NCBI GenBank assembly: GCA_009602725.1 | Contig: WELB01000134.1 | Location: forward strand, 215,251 to 250,833 | DNA: 35,583 nucleotides | Reading direction: 5' to 3' | DNA from: Spirogloea muscicola | Taxonomy: Eukaryota > Streptophyta > Zygnematophyceae > Spirogloeales > Spirogloeaceae | Shown here: one piece after another, positions 23,034 through 32,000 of the stretch | Layout: the number at the start of each line of letters is the position of its first letter | Position numbering within the stretch: the stretch's first letter is position 1 | Notes under the pieces: generated by a model | Database searches by the model: none | The model's input: the letters and a program-made list of their open reading frames with translations, nothing else | Told to the model about the DNA's origin: nothing | Translations under genes and position numbers: made by a program

Positions 23034-26000
23034 ATGGAGGCGCTGAAGCGGCTGGAGGCCGTGCAGCGCGTGCTGCAGCTCCTGGCCGAGCACGGCGCCG
23101 GCAACGGCGCCGGCGACGGCGACCGCCAGCTTGCGGAGATACTGGCGGTGCTGGTAATGCAGCAAACCCAAGTCGCAGCAACTCACGGCAGTGGTTGTGC
23201 GACTGTGCTCATTGTGTGCGAGCCCACTATCGTTGCTAAGTACAGTAGTATTTCTGCTGGCCTCCTGGCAGGCGGCGGGAAGTGCGAGCGCGGCGGAGCT
23301 GGAGGCGCGGCGCCTGGCGCTGGGCGAGACGCTCCTCACTGTGAGCTCGGCACCTTGCCTCAATTTTGTCTCAATTTTGCCTCAGTCTGCCTCAGTCTTG
23401 CCTCAATCTTGCCTCAGTCTTCAGGCGGCTGTCAGGAGCTCAGCGCCTCCGAGGATAACGCGGCGCTGCTGCAGCTGCCTGCAAAGCGCTTGACCAATGA
23501 GCGCTGAATGACGAGCCTCAGCGCCGCTTGTGCAGCTGCCGGCGGGGGTTGTCGAGGGCGCTGCAGGCCTCTGCGGCTCAGGCAGGGCAGGTGCAGGAGC
23601 TGCACTTCAATTGCTACTTCGACTGCAACGACTGAAAGCCTGACGCCTGAACCTCAAGCTCTAGGCATGCGTTGAGGTGTTGAGCTGTGCTGCCTGTGCT
23701 GTGCCAACAGGTAAGGCACTTGTGCATAACGTGCACGAATGCAGCTCTGCCACAAGTAGGATCCAATGGCAGCTTGCAACTTGAAAGTGGCCCTGGTGGT
23801 GCACAGGCTCCAGAGAAGGAGCTGATGGAGCTCCGAAGGACGGGGGCATAGCACGTGTCGTCGCAACGCAGCAGCAGCGCCGTCATACCATCGCACCCTC
23901 TGTAACACGGCAGCAGCCGCCGGCGGTCAGCTTGCCGGCCATGGAGCGCGCACGGTCGACACTGGAAGACTTTATCAGGTAGAACCCCCTTTGCTGGAGC
24001 GCTGGAGCGCTCGAACCGCTCGTTCCATTGGTAAGAAGTTGCTGCTGGTCACACAGTCGACTGGAGGACCTCGTGGCCTTCAGCCACGTTGCCCACAGAT
24101 GGGGCACAACACCTGCCATCCTGACGCAGCCGCTCGGCTGGTCGAGCTCTTGTGGATCAGAGCAGCTCGTACTTCATATTCCACGGGCTGGACAGCCGCC
24201 GGCCGGAGGACGTTTGCCGTCACCTCCCCACTCTCTGCTTTGTCGAGTCCTTCATCTATCAGGTGCATGACCACCCGTCACCTGGGTTTGAGCCACTTCC
24301 AAAGTGCTCATATAGTGCTCATTCTGGAGTCAACATTCATCAGAACACAGACAGATACTGCTGAGGAGGTCAAGAAAGTATATTGCTAGCTTTGATTGGA
24401 TTTGCTGGACTTGCTGTTCCAATGACTGTGTTTGGCCTCCTGGTTGCAGCTCGACGAAGCAAATGAAGTGGCTGTTGGACCCACCGCAGATGATCTCACA
24501 GGTGACGACCACAGTGCATTGACATGCGGAGCTGCAGAGGAGGGCATGGAGCAGCTGAAGGAGCTGCTTAGGATCCGAGGTGTCCTGTTTGACAGGTGGG
24601 TCTGGAACGTTTGCGAGGTGCTCAGAGCTCCTACTTCATATTGCCAATTGTAAGAAAATATTCAGGACCATGCTTAAAAGTGCGCAGAGGACAAGGTCTT
24701 ACTATGACTTTTGGCTTTGGTAGCCAGCCTTACTATGTCTTGTACGATAGACTCACAAAGGCGATAGCATGCAGACTGAATGCCGAGCTGGCTGAGGGCG
24801 TGGGGTACTGGGCGCTGGAGCGCGAGCTCTGCGAGGCCGTGCGGAGCGGAAGGCTGGCAAGGGTTCTGGCCCAGCTTTAAGTGTCTGCGCAGAGTGCAAG
24901 CGCTGCTGCCTGGCGAGCACCAGAGTCTGATGCAGAGGCATACCATTTGGTATCTTTGCAGGTTGAGAGGGAAAAAGTTCTTCTAGCATTGCGGTGGAAG
25001 TCCTTTGACTACCGGGTGCTCAACCTTCTGCTATACCGGCTGACCTCCCGACCTGTCAGTCTTACTGACGACTCATCCTGTTGCAGAAGTTGCTCCAATT
25101 GCATGTATTGTCCATTTTGCAAAGCTTCTTCTGCGCAAGCATCTACCTGCTGAATGATCTCGAGACTGCAACTGAACGGCGAGTTGGCATGCCATGCATG
25201 ACCAGGTGAACGAGGCCCACATGTCCTTCTTGGCGGCGTCTGAGACCCTGGTCGAGATCTGTGACGACCTGTGAGGCCCTTTCTCACATTTGAAGGTCCC
25301 GCTCTCTGAAGACATATTTATCAATCTTGCGCACTTGGTGTCCTTTCAACAACTGAAAGTCTGAGAATGTGCCGTCAGCTTGGAGTTTTTTAACTCGGTG
25401 CTCTTGCCTCATTTTCTGGGCCTGCAGCTTGGATTATGAGGTATGGTGTTGTAATTTGCCTGCAACCATATTGCAGTTGCACAGAAGCCCTGCCCGAGCT
25501 TTCTTGCCTCCTCCCCCCCACCTTGACCTCCTCCTGTGAATGTCTTCTTTCTCTCTTGGCCAATTCTGCCGCGAGGGCATACTTGCAAGAGTTTCTTGTG
25601 CTTTGAGTTCCTCATTGGTTAAGAGTCTCCGGCTGTGTCTGATACGCTGCCTTACTGGCCTTTTTCATGGTGCAGGACGACGTCTTGCGAGGCTCCTTCA
25701 ATGTGCTGCGCATGTTTGTGGCTATCTATGGACCTCAAGAGGGGCCCGTTGAGCTGGTGAGCTGTTGCAACACAAGTCCGTGCTACTCACCAACGGCTGT
25801 AGTGTACCTGTCATTTGCCCCATGTGTAGAGTTTCTTGGCCCCTGAATACTGGCCTGAATGTCTTGCGGCTGTTCGTGTCTGTGAAGGCAAAGCTGATCG
25901 GAGATGTAGAGGAGACCTATGAGACTCTTCTTGCTGGTCTTGAGCCCAGCCTTGCGGAGTCGTACCGCCACCGCTGCGAGGAGGCGGTCCTACAAGGTAA

Positions 26001-26272
26001 TACTCCAGCAGAACTGGCACTACTCACTCGGCCTGTGGCAGCATGTATTGAAGTCTTCCCTTTGACGGTGAGACTCACTCCTTGCAGTCCACTCCTATCA
26101 AGCTGCACCCTGGACTCGCTTTCACTGTTGGTGGCCGTGTGCACTGGGGTGAGCAGGAGGAGGTGGAGGCAGCGGTCGGCACGCGCTGGGCACCTGGAGC
26201 ATACCGGGGATCATCAGCGATGAGCAGGCCTTCCGGGAACGCTGCGGCGTCGCTGGAGCAGAGCATGGGTGA
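23034..26272 (+). CDS. Conserved plant protein of unknown function, about 12 exons
   Basis: I recognise this as a plant-conserved family without a known role, but cannot give a name. Proposed exons: 23034-23153, 23272-23340, 23914-23978, 24166-24262, 24450-24595, 24775-24862, 24962-25054, 25206-25270, 25428-25440, 25676-25756, 25888-25996, 26157-26272; total 1062 bases, 353 aa, phases closed. Characteristic runs: RARSTLEDFI then SSYFIFHGLD, HLPTLCFVESFIYQ, LNAELAEGVGYWALEREL, FDYRVLNLLLYRL, MSFLAASETLVEICDDLLDY, FNVLRMFVAIYG, YETLLAGLEPSLAESYRHRC and LGTWSIPGIISDEQAF. It looks soluble and mostly helical, with no signal peptide or membrane segment. One exon is only 13 bases. The start and the stretch 23341-23913, which may hide one or two more exons, are the weakest parts. 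Confidence 0.75.
23355..23424 (+). repeat. TGCCTCARTYT short tandem repeat
   Basis: About six imperfect 11-base units (TGCCTCAGTCT, TGCCTCAATTT and variants) just inside intron 2 of the unknown gene. Its C/T-rich nature could act as a polypyrimidine tract; otherwise it is a simple repeat. Confidence 0.75.
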
Positions 26273-26290
26273 CTGCCCTTGTGGGGGGCT

Positions 26291-26470
26291 TTAGTCCTCC
26301 ATAAACCTTTTGCGTTCAAGAAGCAGCAGATTTATGCCGACATATAGTATGCAGCAATTCGATTCTGCAGATGCAAATATACCACCCGTAAAGTTCTCAG
26401 GCCACAGGTCCGAGGGCAAATGGACGCAGATTGCACTCCGGCTGCAGAGATAGTCGGTGTTGCCAGCATA
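26291..26470 (-). other. Possible coding fragment, unrecognised
   Basis: The minus strand is open over a stretch reading SLPYAGNTDYLCSRSAICVH then LPSDLWPENFT, preceded by a CCCTGCAG acceptor-like site and followed by a GT donor-like site; a downstream frame stops at 26291. The residue composition looks protein-like rather than random, but I recognise no family and no joining exon. It may be a gene remnant. Confidence 0.2.
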
Positions 26471-26792
26471 GGGCAGTGACTGCAGGGCGAGACGGCCATG
26501 AGAGTTTGGCCAAGAGTTGGGCAAGAGGTGCCAGCTAAGTGATTACGTGCTCTGGGTCTTGGGGAGGCATATTTCGACAAAGACTGAGGTTGAGTCAGCA
26601 TCAAGACTGAAGTGCGCTGGCGGTGCAGAGCAAACGGGGAGTCTGCTTCAAGTTCAGTATCAAGGTGCTCAGTCTACTGGTTGCATTTGTGGAACTCATA
26701 AGTGGCTATGCAGCTAGAGCCCACAGCATGACCATGTATTGAATTGGTGCCATACGTGACACTTGCACTTGCTCAGCTGGCTAGTAGGCCAG

Positions 26793-27074
26793 ACAAGCAG
26801 TGTAACACGCGCGAGCCCCAGAGACATCGAAGCTCGGCCCTACAAGGGCTTGCTTCAGCAAGCTCCAGGTCTTCAGCAACTTGAGCTTGCAGAGAAAGGA
26901 CTAGGTGCTGGCCTGCCAGGTTCCACTGATGGGGCCCAAATTCTGACGGCCACGCTGACAAAGTGGAACTCGAAGCACGTCATAGCTGCCCATGACGAGC
27001 AGCGACGTGCGCACCACCAACGAGCCAGTTTTGATGTGATGTCAGTGTCAAGCGAGGAGGCTGAGGGCTGTTGA
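26793..27074 (+). other. Possible coding fragment, unrecognised
   Basis: A plus-strand frame reads RASPRDIEARPYKGLLQQAP, GLQQLELAEKGLGAGLPG, DGAQILTATLTKWNSKH and ends RASFDVMSVSSEEAEGC, stop. The composition is plausible for a soluble helical protein, and the upstream frame 26581-26717 is similarly open. No family was recognised. It could be the last exon of a small gene or a domesticated or decayed repeat, since the 3' hairpin of the local retroelement follows at 27110. Confidence 0.25.
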
Positions 27075-27104
27075 GAAGATGAAGCAGCTCTTTCAGAAGG
27101 CGGC

Positions 27105-27175
27105 CAGGGCGGTGGAAAGCCAGCCCACAATAGAATGAACAATGTTCACAGGAGCCGGAAAGCGCAGATACCATC
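27105..27175 (-). mobile_element. Retroelement 3' hairpin module, antisense copy
   Basis: GGTGGAAAGCCAGCCCACAA followed by TAGAATGAACAATG matches, with substitutions, the module at 699-745 (AAAGCCAGCCCAAAAAAGAA then TGGACAATG). Only the 3' end is recognisable here. Confidence 0.45.
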
Positions 27176-27649
27176 ATGGATGCCTGCTCAGTGTTGAGAT
27201 ATAGTCACAGGCTCGTCACTCGGGCATCGCAAATGTGCAGTGGAGAGTCAAAGACATTGGGGTTCTGAAAAGCCCCACGTACAGCAATACTTGTGAGAGT
27301 GTGACTCTTTTGTTCGCTGATTTTGACTCTCACTCAGAAGGCAACTATTGTGGGCCACGTTCCGTCTGGACGTAAAATCAAAGGTGATGGCTGAGGTGAA
27401 ATGCGGCCACAGGACAACATGGCCACAATCCACCATTTTCATGAAGCCGCATTGGGCCAACTACTGAACACGGCTACATAGGCAAGCCCGTGACGTACCT
27501 TCTGCAGAATGTATTGTCTTAGCATGTGTCAAGCTCAAGATGGAGCTGAAAAGTCGGTCACCCGTTCTGGTACATAACACCTTTGAAATTACAGTAGACG
27601 CTTCAGACCATGGTGCTGGGGGGGGCGAAGGCGATGCAAACACATCTCA

Positions 27650-27941
27650 AAGTACTTGCCAGCTCCTGCAGAAGCAACAAAGAAGCAACAAAGCAGAGAG
27701 CTAGAAAAAGAGGATGGAGAAGGGGAGAGCGAGTGAGACAAAGATGAAAGGGAGGAGAGCAAGTGAGAGAGAGCTGACAAGGGAGAGAGCCGACGAGGAA
27801 GAGAGAAAGGAGGCACACAGATATGTATACATACGTGCATAGAGTGAGACAGAGATTGTGAGTGAGCGCGACAACGAAGGGTGAGGAGGAGTAGAAGTGA
27901 GGAAGAAAGAGAGAGACGGACGGGGGGGGGGGGGGGAGAGA
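27650..27941 (+). repeat. Long polypurine tract ending in G-run and N
   Basis: For nearly 300 bases the plus strand is mostly A and G (GAGA-rich), ending in a run of about 16 G at 27922-27936 and an unresolved base at 27942, exactly where the left arm of the big inverted repeat begins. Such tracts are hard to sequence and assemble. It is unlike the flanking gene sequence. Confidence 0.85.
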
Positions 27942-27942
27942 N

Positions 27943-29045
27943 CCGCGGCCGGACTGGCCCTCGGCAGCCCCATTGGTTGCGGCCTGTGCTTCGCTCCGGC
28001 TGCCAGAGTGACCGCCAGCTGCACCGCCTGGTGGCGGCGGCAGCACGAGCGCAAGCGAGTCCGGCTTTCCGGTGCTGCCGCCAAATGTGGGCCTCGGGTG
28101 TGGGGGCGCCCGCGACCGGCTCCACTGCCGGGGCATCAGCGCAGCTGCTGGCGCGGCAGTAGCGGCGATGGCGGCGGTGGCAGCCATGCCCCTCGGGCTG
28201 TGCTGCGTGACCTTGGGCGACCAGCTGGGCCACACAAAGTCGACCCGCCGGATGAAGAGCTCAGGCACGGGCTTGGGCAGCGGCGGCTGCGTGCCCGCCG
28301 CCGAGGCGGCAACGGCGGCGGCCGCGTAGACGTCGGCAGCCTCGCGGGCCGCGCGCAGCAGCCGCATGTGCAGCAGCACGTAGTCGTAGCTCGACGGGTC
28401 CACGCTGAAGAGGTACCTGCGCAGCCCCAGCCAGCAAACTCGGCAGACAATCAGCAAAACCATTAGCAAAATTACCACTTACTGCACATTTAGCATGGCC
28501 CTGCCGCTGCAACTCAGCCTCATTCTCGTCCTCTTGTTGTTGCCCATTCTGTACTTTGCCTAGAACTGTATAACTCTTCATTTCAAGTAGATTGTATTCC
28601 AGTTAGCTGACAGTATCTTCAGTCGTAGGCTGGCCATTTCCCAGCCCTCGGCCCCTTTGGACGAGCTGCCGCTTCTTCAACGTCTCGTCCTCTTGTCCAT
28701 TCCAGCCGGGCCTTCTTGCCGGCTTTGGCCGTGCTGGCCGAGCTCTAGCTGCAGCCTCCAGCATTCGCCAAGGGGGCTGCTTTCCGGCGGCTCGCCTTTC
28801 TGACTCGCGGCTCCTAGCTAGAGCTTACTAAGTGATTATCCCACGACGCTCTTTGCAACGACCATCCCAGCTTCAAGGAAAAACGGGCAATGTGATAAAG
28901 ACGGAGGAGGCCGACCTCTGCGGCAGGCGGTGGAGGTGGGCGAGCATCTCCACGCCCGCCGACGGGCCCTGGCCGGCCTCCAGGACCCTCTGCGCGGCAG
29001 CGGCAGCGGCAGTGGAGTCAGCGCCACTGGTTCAGGCGGCGGCGG
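27943..29045 (-). pseudogene. Left arm of inverted repeat: truncated inverted copy of the kinase 5' part
   Basis: This arm is the reverse complement of 29169-30271, apparently without mismatches (mirror positions sum to 58214). On the minus strand it carries copies of kinase exon 2 (28916-28989), intron 2 with its retroelement insertion, and the first 474 bases of exon 3 (27943-28416), where it breaks inside the coding sequence at the N. The ACT and catalytic domains are missing, so it cannot make the kinase. Confidence 0.9.
28616..28835 (+). mobile_element. Retroelement 3' part in the left arm
   Basis: Bases 28754-28831 encode ASSIRQGGCFPAARLSDSRL then LARAY and a stop, the family's C-terminal signature, and a degenerate hairpin (GGCTGGCC...CCCAGCC) lies at 28628-28645. 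The mirror copy in the right arm is listed separately. Confidence 0.7.
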
Positions 29046-29059
29046 AGGCGGAGCCGGCG

Positions 29060-32000
29060 ATGGCGGCAGCGCCGCGCGACGGCGCCAAGGCCGCCCGCAT
29101 CAAGAAGGCGCTGCTGCAGGCGCGCCCTCGACGCCGCCCGAGCCCACAAGCCGCAGCCTTTGCCGCCGCCGCCGCCGCCTGAACCAGTGGCGCTGACTCC
29201 ACTGCCGCTGCCGCTGCCGCGCAGAGGGTCCTGGAGGCCGGCCAGGGCCCGTCGGCGGGCGTGGAGATGCTCGCCCACCTCCACCGCCTGCCGCAGAGGT
29301 CGGCCTCCTCCGTCTTTATCACATTGCCCGTTTTTCCTTGAAGCTGGGATGGTCGTTGCAAAGAGCGTCGTGGGATAATCACTTAGTAAGCTCTAGCTAG
29401 GAGCCGCGAGTCAGAAAGGCGAGCCGCCGGAAAGCAGCCCCCTTGGCGAATGCTGGAGGCTGCAGCTAGAGCTCGGCCAGCACGGCCAAAGCCGGCAAGA
29501 AGGCCCGGCTGGAATGGACAAGAGGACGAGACGTTGAAGAAGCGGCAGCTCGTCCAAAGGGGCCGAGGGCTGGGAAATGGCCAGCCTACGACTGAAGATA
29601 CTGTCAGCTAACTGGAATACAATCTACTTGAAATGAAGAGTTATACAGTTCTAGGCAAAGTACAGAATGGGCAACAACAAGAGGACGAGAATGAGGCTGA
29701 GTTGCAGCGGCAGGGCCATGCTAAATGTGCAGTAAGTGGTAATTTTGCTAATGGTTTTGCTGATTGTCTGCCGAGTTTGCTGGCTGGGGCTGCGCAGGTA
29801 CCTCTTCAGCGTGGACCCGTCGAGCTACGACTACGTGCTGCTGCACATGCGGCTGCTGCGCGCGGCCCGCGAGGCTGCCGACGTCTACGCGGCCGCCGCC
29901 GTTGCCGCCTCGGCGGCGGGCACGCAGCCGCCGCTGCCCAAGCCCGTGCCTGAGCTCTTCATCCGGCGGGTCGACTTTGTGTGGCCCAGCTGGTCGCCCA
30001 AGGTCACGCAGCACAGCCCGAGGGGCATGGCTGCCACCGCCGCCATCGCCGCTACTGCCGCGCCAGCAGCTGCGCTGATGCCCCGGCAGTGGAGCCGGTC
30101 GCGGGCGCCCCCACACCCGAGGCCCACATTTGGCGGCAGCACCGGAAAGCCGGACTCGCTTGCGCTCGTGCTGCCGCCGCCACCAGGCGGTGCAGCTGGC
30201 GGTCACTCTGGCAGCCGGAGCGAAGCACAGGCCGCAACCAATGGGGCTGCCGAGGGCCAGTCCGGCCGCGGAACAAGGAACTGGGGCGGTGATGGAGGCA
30301 GCAGCGGTGGCGGCGGCGGCGCCGTCCGCCACCTGCTGAGCACCGCCCGGTCACTGCTGCTGCCCAGCAGCCTCTTTGCAGACGGAGGGGGCGGCGGCAG
30401 CGGCGGCGGTGGTGGCAGAGGTGCCGGCAGCGGAGGTGGCAGCAGCAGCAGCAATGGCAGCGGCGAAGGCCTGTCAAACCACGGCGTCATGGAGGGATTT
30501 GAGCTCACGATGGCGTACACGGACAAGCCCGGGCTGCTGCGCATGGTGACCAGCGTCCTCGGCCACCCCGCGGTGGAGCTCGACGTCCGCGAGGCGCACA
30601 TCTTCACCACCAATGACGGCATGGCGCTCCAGGCATGCCCTTCTTCCTGTCGTGGCCTCCTGCTCACACTCACTTCCAGTGTCGTCGTCTATCTACGGCG
30701 CATGAGGCTTGACTGGGTGATGGCCGCCTCCATCTTGGGCGCAGGTGTTTGTCGTGACAGGCCAGCCTGGACGGTGGTCGATGGAGGAGCTGCAGCTCAA
30801 ACTTGAACTGGCCATGGCTGAGGCCCTGCGCTTGGGGCCGTCGCTGTCGGTCAGCCCGGAGTCGAGCAACCGAGGGTCCTCCGGCCGCGGCGCCGGCGGC
30901 AGCAACTGCAGCAGCGGCCGCGGCCCCTCGGCAGAGAGTGTGGCGCACGCCGCTGCCGAGGTGCTGCAGCAGCAGGGCCTGGCGTCGGCTGCCGATGCAA
31001 CTTTTGCCCATGGGGGTGAGTACGAGAGCGCCAACGAGCAGAGCCGAGGGCAGTCGAGACGGAGCTCGTCCACGTGCGGTGACGACGGCGACATCAGCTG
31101 GATAGACGAGGCGTCAAGTGGTGCGGCATCGCCGCAGCGCTGGCCTGCATCTGGGGGGGCCAGCACGTCGAACGTGGGTGAGGAGGGCGGCGCCAGCAGC
31201 AGCAACGGCGGCAGCGAGAGCTGGAGCGGCGGTGGTGGAGGGAGGCGGCGGCAGCGGCGGCGGCGGCTCGTGCGTGATGCGCGAGCGCTGGTAGAGCAGA
31301 TGGATCTCCAGGACTGGGCCATCGATTTCCGCGAGCTCACGCTGCGCGAGAGCCGTGGCACGGGCTCGACGGGCAGCCTCTACGCCGGCACGTACCGCAG
31401 CCAGGACGTGGCTGTCAAGGTCATGGTCGCTGGGCAGGATGTCGGCGCGAGTGCGGGCGACTTGGACGAGCCTGTCGGCACTGCGGCCGCCGACATCCTG
31501 GAGACGTTTCAGCAGGAGGTCAGCATAACCAGCAGAAATGTACCTAAGTGGACTCCCTGGGAGCCACTCAGAGACTTTTCTTGAATGTCATTCCTCACTG
31601 GCAGGCGGCTCTTTGTCTAATTTGTCTAATTGCAATTATTAAGACGCCTGCTTGCCACCCAGGCTCACACATTTTGCTCGATATGTATGTTAGGCTACTT
31701 ACTGAGCCCTGTCAATATTCCAGACGACACAGCCTGCATGTTTGTACTCGTGGTTACGGGTTTCTGCTGCTGTGGGCAGGTGATGATGCTGAGGCGGATC
31801 CGGCACAAGAATGTGGTGCAGTTCATCGGAGCCTGCTCAGCGTGGCCGTTGCTCTGCATTGTGACCGAGCTCATGGCAGGCGGGAGCGTGCGTGACGTCC
31901 TCGACCGCCGCGGCCGCGGCTTCGAGCCCGGCGAGGCGGTCCGCATCCTTAGGGACACCGCGCATGGGATGGACTTCTTCCACAAGTGCGAAACCATGCA

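Larger units (their letters stand above)
27943..30271. repeat. Large inverted repeat, 1103-bp arms, 123-bp spacer
   Basis: Arms 27943-29045 and 29169-30271 surround a unique spacer, 29046-29168, that contains the proposed kinase start codon and first exon. Arms appear identical, down to the retroelement fragment and the low-complexity Ala/Gly-coding runs. The outer left end coincides with an N and a G-run. It is either a very recent inverted duplication or an assembly or read-foldback artefact. Confidence 0.95.

Noticed and set aside
29060-29224. In-frame TGA at 29180 as proof of a kinase pseudogene or a recoded stop
   Set aside because: A GC-AG intron (29120-29224) removes it and yields a family-like N-terminus, and all later exons are intact. 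A pseudogene remains possible only if cDNA denies this intron.
28832-29382. Open frames crossing the centre of the inverted repeat on both strands
   Set aside because: They are mirror images made by the foldback. Only the plus-strand frame from 29060 joins to recognisable kinase exons.
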